Shown here: positions 25,926 through 33,685 of the stretch, in pieces
How positions within the stretch are numbered: the first letter of the stretch is position 1
Layout: each line of letters opens with the position of its first letter
Origin: Cupriavidus sp. UYMMa02A
GTDB taxonomy: Bacteria > Pseudomonadota > Gammaproteobacteria > Burkholderiales > Burkholderiaceae
Direction: 5' to 3'
Assembly: GCA_001725945.1 (NCBI GenBank)
Contig: LRMT01000274.1
Span: forward strand, 1-33,685
Length of the DNA: 33,685 nucleotides
Translations under genes and position numbers: made by a program
Notes under the pieces: generated by a model
Database searches by the model: none
Told to the model about the DNA's origin: nothing
The model's input: the letters and a program-made list of their open reading frames with translations, nothing else

Positions 25926-27262
25926 CTAGTCTTTCCGCTCGAGAGACGGCGGAAACGTCCTGCCGTTCGTAATGTCGCCATCCGGCCCGTAGTATCGGAA
26001 CGTCAGGTTGTAGCGGCTTCCGGCCGGCGTCGGCAACCAGTTGGAGCGAGGCATGCCTGCGGGCAGCGTCGGCGCATAGACGATCGTCAGCGAGCCGTCT
26101 GCGTTGTACTGCAGCGCAGACTGCTTGTTCAGCAGATACCGACCAAGGGAATTCGGAATGACCTTGAAGTCGTGCGCATCGACCGCAATCACCGACCAGA
26201 AGTATCGCGCGTGCTTCGCCGGCAGCGCCTCCGCCGGGAACGTCTGCAAATACGTCGAGCCGCCGTCGAGCTCCCGATTGCCGAAGTAGGTCACCTCGTC
26301 GCTGTTGTTCGCCCAAATGCCGGCAAGATTGACTGCTGTGCGGATTTTGTAGTTGTCTCCGTAGTTGCCGACTATCGCCGGCCGGACCCAGCCATTGCGG
26401 ATCGTCCCGAGGTCCCTGATCTGCGCCTGAAGCGCCTGCCACCCCTGCCGCCGGATGACCTGATCGACCCGTGTCCGGCCCTCGGCACCCGACCGTACAA
26501 GCGCAGCAACAGAAGCGACCTGGCTGCGGACCGTCGCCATGCCCGGATTGATATCGGGCTCCCCATTCAGGATGTCGCCGGCCCAGTCAAACGCTTCCGC
26601 TCCGGGCAGGCTCCTGTTGGTGAAGATGGGCACCTGGATCGGGGGATCGATCTTCGGCTGCCCCAGAGGGGTCAGCTTGACGAGGCGCTGAAGGCGTGAC
26701 GCTTCGGCGGGGTCTGATCCCAGTTCGATGCGTGCCAGCACCCGGAAGGTCTTGCCAGGCAGGTCGACGCGCTGCAGACCCGCGGGCAGCCTGATGGCAG
26801 CGCCCTTCATGCACAGTGCATAGGCGCGGCAGGTTGGGCCGGATAGGTTCGCTCATTGATGTTGAGGACTGTCTCGCCCCAGCCGTTGAGCATGTGCCAT
26901 GTGTAATAGCGCCCGCTGACCTTCGGCATGTCGAGCCGCACACAAGTCTTGTCGTCTACGGCGACCCATGCTTCGGAATAGGCGACATCGAGGTTTGGAT
27001 TCGCCCAGGCAACACCGCCCGGCTCGCGGTAGACCAGCTCATTCCAGCGGAGCCGCTCGCGCTCGAAGTCCAGGCGCTGCTGGCGCAATATCAGGATCCG
27101 TCCCAGCAGGTAGAGGTAAGCATCGCTGATCTGCTGGTCCGACACCGCCGTAGCCGGAAAGACCGTCGACTCAGCCGTGCCGTCTTGCTGTACCGGTGAC
27201 GCGGTGCAGCCCGCGAGCGCGACAACGGCAGCCGCGGCTGCGGAAATTCGGAAGGTAGTCAT
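25926..27262 (-). CDS. DUF1254/DUF1214 family lipoprotein (one missing base near 26814)
   Basis: About 446 residues. Lipoprotein signal: MTTFRISAAAAAVVALAGC with the lipid Cys at residue 19. Then SDAYLYLLGRILILRQQRLD, YREPGGVAWANPNLDVAYSE, AWVAVDDKTCVRLDMPKVSG and RYYTWHMLNGWGETVLNINE, the DUF1254 core. An apparent TGA follows; with one C added it reads PAAPYALCMKGAAIRLPAGL and runs through the rest, including FWSVIAVDAHDFKVIPNSLG in the DUF1214 part. I chose ATG 27262 because AAGGGG lies ahead at the right distance. It is 11 bases after the SDR stop. Longer than and diverged from the paralogue at 24858. Confidence 0.82.
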
Positions 27263-27273
27263 CGGCATCCCCT

Positions 27274-28019
27274 TCATTGTGCGCAGTAACCCCCATCGAC
27301 CAGAAGGCTCGTTCCCACCACGAACGACGCATCATCGCTCGCCAGGAACAAGACCGCCTTCGCGACTTCGGCCACCACCCCCAGCCGGCCGATCGGATGG
27401 CCGCTACGATCCGCGCCCGCGCCTCCCCGCTTGCGCGCTCGAGCAGCGGGGTTTCCACAAATCCGGGGCATACGGCGTTGACGCGAATTCCATCCTTCGC
27501 GTACGCGACGCCAAGCGAGCGCGTCAGGTTAACCACCCCGCCCTTTGCCGCGTTGTATGACGCGGCGCCCGCCATGCCGACATGTCCGAGCACCGACGCC
27601 ATATTGACGATGGCTCCGCCCGAGTTCTGCTGCTTCATCCGGGCAATCGCGAACTTGTTGCTCAGGAAGACGCCAGTCAGGTTGATGTCGATCATCTGCT
27701 GCCATTGATCGACGCCGACTTCCTCTACCGGCGCGGACGGATGCGCAATACCCGCGTTGGCGACCATGATATCCAGACGGCCGAAGCGGTTCCCCGCATC
27801 GTCGATCAGCTTGCGCACGTCATCCTCGCGCGAGACATCGACTTCGCTGTAGAGCACTTCGTACCCGCTTTCATCCAGCTCGCGTGCAAGCTTTTCGCCG
27901 AGCGCCGAGCGGTCCGCGATGACCACGCGCGCGCCTTCAGCGGCGAAGAGCCGGACCGTTGCCTCGCCAATACCGCTGGCGCCGCCCGTTACGATCGCAA
28001 CCTTGTCCTTGAGTTTCAT
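27274..28019 (-). CDS. Short-chain dehydrogenase/reductase (one missing base near 27410)
   Basis: About 248 residues. MKLKDKVAIVTGGASGIGEA with TGGASGIG, then ANAG (MVANAGIAHPSAP) in place of NNAG, active Ser in GAIVNMASVLGHVGMAGAA, and YNAAK. One added C gives RARIVAAHPIGRLGVVAEVA and the normal tail SFVVGTSLLVDGGYCAQ. ATG 28019, 47 bases after the previous SDR. In a BVMO operon an SDR most simply makes the ketone from the alcohol, or oxidises the alcohol freed by the esterase. Confidence 0.85.
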
Positions 28020-28066
28020 GTCGCTTGTCTCCGTTCAGTCAGTAGATGGGCCAGGCACCAGGCACG

Positions 28067-28822
28067 CTAGGCTGCCGTGAAGCCACCGTCAAGTACGAGC
28101 TCCGCGCCATTCATGTACGACGAATCGTCCGATGCCAGGAACAGTGCGAGATTGCTGACCTCCTCTGCCGTGCCCAGTCGTCCCATGGGCGACATGGCAT
28201 GGCCGAGTTCCTGCTTGCTGCGGCCCGCCGTGCCCGACGCGTAGTCCGCCATGGCCGTATCGACAAGCCCGGGGTGGATCGAATTGGCCCGCACGCCGCG
28301 GGCGGCGTACTCCAGTGCCGCGCCCTTGGTCATGGCGCGCACGGCACCCTTGCTCGCGCTGTACATCGTGGAACGGGGGGAGCCGACCAGTCCGGCGACG
28401 GACGATGCGTTGATGACTGAGCCCTTGCCCGCATTCGCCATCAGCGGCATCACATGCTTCATGCCAAGAAACACGCCCGTGACGTTGATCGCCATCACTC
28501 GCTCCCAATCTTCGAGGGCCGTCTCGGCGAGCGGCTTGAGGACAAAGATGCCCGCATTATTGAAGAGCACATCGACGGTGCCGAACGCCTCCACCGCGGC
28601 GCCCACCACCTCTATCCACTGCGATTCGCGGCTGACGTCATGCGCCAGGGCAATGGCACGGCCACCCGATGCCGTGATCGTATCGGCGACCTCGCGCGCC
28701 CCGCCGCTGTTGATGTCGGTGACTACCACATTGGCACCTTCCTGCGCGAAACGCAGTGCCGCCGCGCGGCCAATGCCGACCGCCGCACCGGTGATGATCG
28801 CAACCTTGTTCTTCAGTCGCAT
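28067..28822 (-). CDS. Short-chain dehydrogenase/reductase
   Basis: 251 residues, intact. MRLKNKVAIITGAAVGIGRA with TGAAVGIG at 12-19, FNNAGIFVLKPLAET with NNAG, INASSVAGLVGSPRSTM with the active Ser, YSASK, and MNGAELVLDGGFTAA at the end. This set (cofactor Asp at the end of strand 2, VVVTDINSGG) suggests NAD+ over NADP+. It resembles bacterial 3-alpha/7-alpha/20-beta-type hydroxysteroid dehydrogenases as a group, though many other SDRs share these. Starts 11 bases after the esterase stop. Confidence 0.87.
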   Translation of the reverse strand: MRLKNKVAIITGAAVGIGRAAALRFAQEGANVVVTDINSGGAREVADTITASGGRAIALAHDVSRESQWIEVVGAAVEAFGTVDVLFNNAGIFVLKPLAETALEDWERVMAINVTGVFLGMKHVMPLMANAGKGSVINASSVAGLVGSPRSTMYSASKGAVRAMTKGAALEYAARGVRANSIHPGLVDTAMADYASGTAGRSKQELGHAMSPMGRLGTAEEVSNLALFLASDDSSYMNGAELVLDGGFTAA

Positions 28823-28833
28823 GCCAGGGCTCC

Positions 28834-29793
28834 TTATTGACTGTCTCTCGTTGCGCATGTGCGGTTGCCGCGCTGGAACGCCGTACTGAGCGCGGTGGCT
28901 GCGTCATCGAGCGCCTGCCGGCCCTTGTCGAGCACGCCGGGCATCCAGCAGAAGCCGTGAATGGTCCCGTTGTAGCGCTTGCATTCGACAGCCGTGCCGG
29001 CGGCTGCAAGGAGCTCCGCATAGGCTTCGCCCTCGTCACGCAACGGGTCGAACTCCGCGGTGGCCACGAAGGCGGCCGGCAAACCCCGATGGTCCGTCGC
29101 CCGCATCGGCGAAGCGTAGGGATGCGAGCGATCGGCATCCCCCATGTAGTGGTTCCAGAACCAGACCATGCTGTCGCGCGTAAGCAGATAGCCTTCGGCG
29201 TTCTCCCGGTACGAGGGCGTGTCGAGCGCGCCGTCGGTCACCGGATAGAGCAGGAGCTGGAAGCACGGCAGGGGCCCGCCGCGGTCACGCGCCATCAATG
29301 CGACTACGGCTGCCAGGTTTCCACCGGCGCTATCTCCGCCCACCGCGATGCGCGCGGCATCGACGTGCCGGCAGCGCGCGTTCTCCACCAGCCATTGGAA
29401 TGCGGCATAGGCATCCTCGGCAGCGACCGGAAACCGGTAATCCGGCGCAAGCCGGTAGTCCACGGACACCACCACGCACGCCGCGCGTCGCGCAAGCCGG
29501 CGGCATGGCACGTCTACCGTGTCGATGTCGCCGACCACCCAGCCGCCGCCGTGGCAGTACACCAGCGCCGGAAACGGACCTTCTCCTTCAGGCGTGTAGA
29601 TGCGAACGCGGATGTCGCCCGCAGGCCCCGGAATCGTCGTGTCCTCGAGTCGTGCGACCGGTTCCGGGGCACCGGCAAGCGGCCGGAAGTCAAAGGACTG
29701 CCGCGCCTGCTCAGGGGTGAGGGTATGCAGCGGCGGCCGGCCGGCCGACGCGATCAGGTCAAGGATGTAGCGGGTCTGCTCATCGAGCGCCAT
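28834..29793 (-). CDS. HSL-family (GDSAGG) alpha/beta esterase
   Basis: 319 residues, intact. Hormone-sensitive-lipase family: oxyanion motif HGGGW (81-85), nucleophile Ser155 in GDSAGG, Asp249 in TAEFDPLRDEG and His279 in GTIHGF complete the triad. Cytoplasmic, no signal peptide. ATG 29793 lies 39 bases after the BVMO stop. Next to a Baeyer-Villiger monooxygenase it most likely hydrolyses the ester or lactone that enzyme makes. Confidence 0.92.
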   Translation of the reverse strand: MALDEQTRYILDLIASAGRPPLHTLTPEQARQSFDFRPLAGAPEPVARLEDTTIPGPAGDIRVRIYTPEGEGPFPALVYCHGGGWVVGDIDTVDVPCRRLARRAACVVVSVDYRLAPDYRFPVAAEDAYAAFQWLVENARCRHVDAARIAVGGDSAGGNLAAVVALMARDRGGPLPCFQLLLYPVTDGALDTPSYRENAEGYLLTRDSMVWFWNHYMGDADRSHPYASPMRATDHRGLPAAFVATAEFDPLRDEGEAYAELLAAAGTAVECKRYNGTIHGFCWMPGVLDKGRQALDDAATALSTAFQRGNRTCATRDSQ

Positions 29794-29832
29794 CTTTCTG
29801 TCTCCGAAGTCGTTGTGAGGCGGACGGTGTCC

Positions 29833-31425
29833 TTACGCTTTCAGGAACCCGTCATATCCGTTCGCCGCCACGCGATCGCAGAGCTCGCGATAGACGCTGA
29901 TGCCGCCGAGGTAGATCGGGAAGCTCATCTTCTTGCCTTCGACATTCGAGCCGTTGTACCAGGACTCCCCCTTTGGGAAGAGCGTCGCGTCCGCAATCTC
30001 ATGGCAGTGCCGGCTCCATGCTTCTTCCGCCTGCGGCTTTGCCTCGATGACATCGATCCGGTTCTGCTCCATATGGCGGATGCAGGCGTCGATCCACTCG
30101 ACGTGCTGTTCGATCGACCAGACCATATTGGAGAGCACCGACGGGCTTTCCGGGCCGGTGATCATGAACATGTTCGGGAATCCTGCCGTCGCAATGCCCA
30201 GATAGGTGCGGATGTGCTCGCCATTGGCCCACTTGTCGCGCAAGGTCATGCCGTCCTTGCCCCGGATGTCGATCCTGAACAGCGCACCGGTCATGGCGTC
30301 GTAGCCGGTAGCGAAGACAATGGCGTCGAGCGGGTAGTCTGCGTCGGCGGTGCGCAGTCCCGTGGGCGTGATCTCCGTGATCGGCGCGGCCTTCACGTCG
30401 ACCAGCGTCACGTTGTCGCGATTGTAGGTCTCGAAGTAGTCGGTATCCATGACCGGCCGCTTCACGCCATACAGGTATGTCGGCGCGAGCTTGGCGGCGA
30501 CCTCCGGATCTTTCACGATCGTGCGGATCTTGTCGCGGATGAACGCGCACACGGTATCGTTCGCACGCGCGTCCGTGACAAGGTCCAGGTACAGGCCATG
30601 CATCCATCCGCCTTCGGTCCAAGCCGCTTCATAGCGCTGCTGCCGCTGCGCTTGCGTGTCGTCGAACACCGAGCGATCGGGGCGCGGGCGCGTCGTCGTG
30701 CCGCCCCAGGACTTCATGACCTGTGCCTTAAGGGCCGGGTAGTTGGCCTTGACCTGCGCGACGTATTCGATGTCATACGGACGGTTCGCCGCGGGCGTGC
30801 TGTACTGCGCCGTGCGCTGGAACACAAACAGTTGTGCCGCCTGCCGGGCGATCTGCGGGATCGCCTGGATTCCGCTCGATCCGGTGCCGATCACGCCCAC
30901 ACGCTTGCCCGCGAAGCTGACCGGCTCGTGCGGCCAGGTGCCCGTGTGATACTGCTCGCCGCGGAAGGTGTCGAGCCCCTTGAAGCGCGGCGTGCTCGAC
31001 GTGGACAGGCAGCCCACGCCGGAAATGAAGTACTTGGCCATGGCTACGCGGCCATCGTCCGTGGTTACGCGCCACTTGCCCGCTGCATCGTCATAGTGGG
31101 CCGAGACGACGCGCGTCCTGAACTGGACATCACGGCGCAGGTCGAACCGGTCCGCGACGTGGTTCAGGTAGGCGAGGATCTCGGGCTGCTCCGCGTAGCG
31201 GCTGGACCAGGTCCACGACTCGAGCAGCTCCTTCGAGAAGGTGAAGTTGTAGTAGATGCTCTCGACATCGCACCGTGCACCCGGGTAGCGGTTCCAGTAC
31301 CAGACACCGCCGACGTTGTCGCCAACCTCGTACACGCGGGCCGACAAGCCGGCCTCGCGCAGGCGATGCAGCATGTACAGGCCGGAAAATCCGGCGCCCA
31401 CCACAATGGCGTCGTAGTTGTCCAT
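29833..31425 (-). CDS. Type I Baeyer-Villiger monooxygenase
   Basis: 530 residues, intact. FAD- and NADPH-dependent; inserts oxygen next to a ketone to give an ester or lactone. The full fingerprint F-x-G-x3-H-x3-W-P is present as FRGEQYHTGTWP (154-165), flanked by two Rossmann motifs, VGAGFSGL (9-16) and VIGTGSSGIQ (179-188). The GG-x-WYWNRYPGARCD stretch is typical of cyclohexanone, phenylacetone and steroid monooxygenases. ATG 31425 has GAAGGAGACAACGAG in front; an in-frame ATG at 31482 is poorer. First gene of a six-gene operon and divergent from a LysR gene. The substrate cannot be decided from the sequence. Confidence 0.94.
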   Translation of the reverse strand: MDNYDAIVVGAGFSGLYMLHRLREAGLSARVYEVGDNVGGVWYWNRYPGARCDVESIYYNFTFSKELLESWTWSSRYAEQPEILAYLNHVADRFDLRRDVQFRTRVVSAHYDDAAGKWRVTTDDGRVAMAKYFISGVGCLSTSSTPRFKGLDTFRGEQYHTGTWPHEPVSFAGKRVGVIGTGSSGIQAIPQIARQAAQLFVFQRTAQYSTPAANRPYDIEYVAQVKANYPALKAQVMKSWGGTTTRPRPDRSVFDDTQAQRQQRYEAAWTEGGWMHGLYLDLVTDARANDTVCAFIRDKIRTIVKDPEVAAKLAPTYLYGVKRPVMDTDYFETYNRDNVTLVDVKAAPITEITPTGLRTADADYPLDAIVFATGYDAMTGALFRIDIRGKDGMTLRDKWANGEHIRTYLGIATAGFPNMFMITGPESPSVLSNMVWSIEQHVEWIDACIRHMEQNRIDVIEAKPQAEEAWSRHCHEIADATLFPKGESWYNGSNVEGKKMSFPIYLGGISVYRELCDRVAANGYDGFLKA

Positions 31426-31655
31426 CTCGTTGTCTCCTTCGTTCTGCTCTGCGGGTCCCAAGGCGGGATCGCGTCGTGTCATTTGGTTTTTTTATGCTCG
31501 CACCCGCCGTGAGCACTGTCCAATTCAACTTTTTGTCCCGCTATTCCTGAAATTCATACCTGACAAGGGTCGGTCCCTAGAGCCCTGCCTGCGTCATGCG
31601 TGGCAAAATCACAAGCTGCCGCTGATATCCGGCCAGTACGTGGGAGAGGTAGCAA

Positions 31656-32626
31656 ATGGATGTTCGTCTGAAGCAGGCCGTGGCCGTTGGCAGGTTCGGC
31701 TCCTTCTCCAAGGCGGCGGAAGCGGTGAATGTGACCCAGTCGGCAGTCACCAAGAGCGTTGCCGACCTGGAGCGGCGTATCGGCTTCCCGATCTTCCTGC
31801 GCACTTCGCGGGGCGTGGTACCGACCAGCGAAGGGCGCGCCTTCCTGGAACGGGCATCACGCCTGCTTGCCGATACGGACGAACTGTTGAGCGGGGCTGG
31901 CCGCACCGATCCGTTCGGCGGCAACCTGCGCATCGGCATTTTCCCGGCAACGTTCGAGTGGATGCTGGCGAAGCCGCTCGAAGTCCTGGTGCAGCGTCAT
32001 CCGCGGCTGATGGTCGACATCACCACCGGACCGAAGGAGCGCGGCGTACAACTCCTCGACCAGGGCGACATCGATGTCGCCATCGGGCTTGAGAGCACGT
32101 TCGCGGACAAGGTCCGCTTCAGGCTCGAATCCATCGCAACCATTGCCGCTTCGATTTTCGTGCGGCGCGGACACCCGCTACTGCAAGTCCGTACGCCGGG
32201 CGCGGCGGATATTGCGCAGTACAACATGGTGCTGTCCGGTCAGTTGTGGGACCTGTCGGTGTATCCCATGCTCGCCCAGATCTACGGGCGTGCGGGGCCA
32301 GCCCGGTTTCACAAGATCGAGAATTTCTCGCTGCAATGCAAGGTCATCGAGAACACCGACGCAATGGGTTTTGTCGACCATGCGATCACCCAGACCGACT
32401 ACTTCCAGTCGCGATTTGCGGTTCTCGAAGGCTTTGAAGGCGTCACCAATGCACGCATCGTCTGTGCCGTTCGCGAGCAATGGACACCCAAGGCTGCCGT
32501 GAACGCGCTGATCGCGATCCTGCAGGAAGTCCATGCCGGCGGCATGCTGAACAGCGATGTCGACAGCCGTCTGTTCGGGCATGAATGCGCGGCACTGCCG
32601 TCGGAGGCCCGGCGCGGGGAACTTGA
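31656..32626 (+). CDS. LysR-type transcriptional regulator (end obscured by a missing base)
   Basis: About 323 residues. MDVRLKQAVAVGRFGSFSKA, AEAVNVTQSAVTKSVADLER and GFPIFLRTSRGVVPTSEG form the winged helix. The effector domain includes GNLRIGIFPATFEWMLAKPL, KERGVQLLDQGDIDVAIGLE and KVIENTDAMGFVDHAITQTD. Divergent from the BVMO operon across 230 bases, so it most likely controls it. The literal frame runs on into the next gene; restoring one G in the GGGG run at 32616-32619 gives a TGA at 32624-32626 and a normal LysR length. The fused reading is therefore an artefact in my view. The 230-base gap has no operator I can defend. Confidence 0.85.
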
Positions 32627-32690
32627 AGGCAGCCCGGTGAATTCACCAACAAGTGGTGCCTCTTGCATTAGAGTGACACCCTTGCGCGAA

Positions 32691-33250
32691 ATGCACTTCA
32701 GGCGGCCGGCCGGCGTTGGCTTTGTGGCGAACATTGGTACGCCGGTCTTGCTGCCGAACACCGACGCCAATGAAAGTACCGTGATGACCACCAACGACCA
32801 CGCGCGCGCCCAGCTGTGCATGCTCGACAACGCCTTCGTCTATCAGGGCCGGCGCATCCTCTGTGCCGATTCTCCGGACTTGCCAGCGTGCGCGAACCTG
32901 CCGCGTGGCAAGACCTTCGGTTCCGACCCGGACTTCGACCCTGCACTGCTTGACCACGCCCGCCGCGGCCGCCTGCCTACACGTACTGGAGCCTTCCCGG
33001 CACCGATACCGAAGGCGTCAAGCGCGCGATGCTCGCATGCGGCTACACCACGGTGGGCGAGCCGATCAACACCATGCCGCTGAACGACATCGCCGCGGCC
33101 CAGCTGTGTATGATCGACAAGCAGTTCAAATATGCGCGCCCGGCCAACGCCTTGCTATGCAAGAGCTCGCCTGCGCTGCCCGCCTGCAGCCATCGCATGA
33201 TCGACGCGCAGCGCTGCTGTGTGCCGCCCATGCCCGCAGGGAAGCGCTGA
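32691..33250 (+). CDS. Cys-rich protein with two repeated modules (one missing base near 32975)
   Basis: About 180 residues. Two modules share a pattern: AQLCMLDNAFVYQGRRILCA then DSPDLPAC, and AQLCMIDKQFKYARPANALL then CKSSPALPAC. Each is preceded by a strand ending in a loop (TPVLLPNTDANES; YTTVGEPINTMPLND). Between them, after one added base, lies YTYWSLPGTDTEGVKRAMLA followed by CGY, like small lipoproteins with a W-x-PG...LLxCGY motif. The tail is CCVPPMPAGKR. I do not know the family. The start is uncertain: 32691 gives the most complete first module, 32784 has GAAAG nearby; no signal peptide is visible from either. Paired Cys suggest an exported disulphide protein. Confidence 0.55.
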
Positions 33251-33280
33251 GCGGGCAACGAATCAGAACAAGGAGATGAC

Positions 33281-33685
33281 ATGGCAGGGCAAAATGTGTA
33301 TCAGGTCGCCGACTGGAATGGTCAAAGCGGGGAGCGCTGGGTCGCCAACCAGGCCCGGCTCGACGCTATGGTGGCGGTGTTCGGCCAGGCCGCGATAGAA
33401 GCCGCCGCGCCCGCGACGGGTGAGCGCGTGCTGGACGTCGGCTGCGGCGCGGGCACGTCGAGTCTGGCTCTGGCCGCCCGCGTCGGCGCGGGGGGCCAAG
33501 TGTTGGGCGTGGACATATCCGAACCGCTGATCGGCCGAGCGCGCGCGCTTGCGCGACAGGATACGCCGGTCCTGTTTCAGGTGGCCGACGCCAGCAGCGC
33601 AGAGCTGCCCGAGGGCGCGTTCGACATCCTGTTCTCGCGTTTCGGGGTGATGTTCTTCGACGATCCGATAGCGTGCGTGCCTCGC
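33281..33685 (+). CDS. Class I SAM-dependent methyltransferase, 3' end outside the window
   Basis: 135 residues are present. MAGQNVYQVADWNGQSGERW, then the SAM-binding motif I ERVLDVGCGAGTSSLALAAR, motif II VLGVDISEPLIGRARALA and FQVADASSAELPEGAFDILF, SRFGVMFFDDP. This is the UbiE/Methyltransf_11-25 type. ATG 33281 has AAGGAGATGAC, an excellent ribosome site, 30 bases after the Cys-rich gene. The last few codons (ACVPR) look off for the family, so another missing base near 33672 is possible. Substrate unknown. Confidence 0.85.
   Translation, partial: MAGQNVYQVADWNGQSGERWVANQARLDAMVAVFGQAAIEAAAPATGERVLDVGCGAGTSSLALAARVGAGGQVLGVDISEPLIGRARALARQDTPVLFQVADASSAELPEGAFDILFSRFGVMFFDDPIACVPR

Noticed and set aside
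28837..31512. Very long plus-strand open frame (891 codons) opposite the esterase and BVMO genes
   Set aside because: It is the antisense of two intact, motif-complete enzymes. Its translation is rich in Arg, His and Val with no domain. Long antisense frames are expected in GC-rich DNA.
31518..31529. GTCCA-AT-TCAAC in the BVMO/LysR intergenic region as a fifth copy of the regulon box
   Set aside because: Only four bases of each half fit loosely, and there is no TACGAT-like hexamer at the required distance on either strand.
31656..33083. Apparent fusion of the LysR regulator with the Cys-rich protein
   Set aside because: Restoring one G in the GGGG run at 32616-32619 gives a TGA at the normal LysR length, and the window has many such missing bases.
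1..33685. Mobile elements, CRISPR arrays, tRNA/rRNA genes, prophage
   Set aside because: I found no transposase or integrase motif, no regularly spaced repeats, and no tRNA-like cloverleaf by eye. The remnants at 14.0-14.6 and 24.7 kb show deletion without element ends.

Overview
The window is GC-rich chromosomal DNA of Burkholderiaceae type; a Cupriavidus-like betaproteobacterium is my best guess. That guess rests on gene content and the general look of the proteins, not on a search. It reads as a catabolic accessory region. I found no tRNA, rRNA, CRISPR array, transposase or phage gene.

Layout. (1) 1-12.1 kb is a degradation cluster. It holds a LuxR-type regulator, DUF1329 and DUF1302 proteins (often paired in steroid and hydrophobic-substrate clusters), a START-like protein and a small membrane protein. 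A minus-strand operon follows: meta-cleavage-type hydrolase, SDR, ketosteroid-isomerase-like protein, TetR. A plus-strand SDR and the operon DUF1302 / 2-oxopent-4-enoate hydratase / acylating acetaldehyde dehydrogenase / 4-hydroxy-2-oxovalerate aldolase complete it. The promoters share a box GTCCG-N2-CGGAC. In three of them a TACGAT/TACGCT -10 starts exactly 30.5 bp from the box centre, which puts the box near -42.5, the usual place for a LuxR-type activator. (2) 12.1-15 kb holds a damaged LysR gene diverging from an SDR, then a deletion scar joining a 5'-truncated porin and a 5'-truncated LysR gene, and a small secreted protein. (3) 15.3-18.3 kb holds an MHS-type MFS transporter, a LysR regulator and a YbaK-like deacylase. 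(4) 18.3-20.9 kb holds eutB-eutC (ethanolamine ammonia-lyase) followed by a CsgH-like protein. (5) 21.3-24.8 kb holds a Tat-exported PhoD-like phosphatase, a second LuxR regulator of the same design, and the C-terminal stub of an ECF41-type sigma factor. (6) 24.9-31.4 kb is a six-gene minus-strand operon: Baeyer-Villiger monooxygenase, HSL-family esterase, two SDRs and two DUF1254/DUF1214 proteins, with a divergent LysR gene. (7) A Cys-rich two-module protein and a truncated methyltransferase end the window.

How the genes could work together. Region 1 has the back end of an aromatic-ring meta-cleavage pathway (hydrolase, hydratase, aldolase, dehydrogenase, giving pyruvate and an acyl-CoA) plus an isomerase with KSI catalytic residues, which points to steroids or similar polycyclic ketones. 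Region 6 encodes the chain alcohol -> ketone -> ester/lactone -> hydrolysis. Ring hydroxylase and ring-cleavage dioxygenase genes are not in the window.

Sequence quality. About 22 otherwise well-conserved reading frames are broken by what looks like one missing base each, mostly in short homopolymers. This looks like base-calling error, not gene decay, so I annotate these genes across the breaks and mark the sites. The porin, LysR and sigma-factor stubs at 14.0-14.6 and 24.7 kb are different: they are truly truncated.
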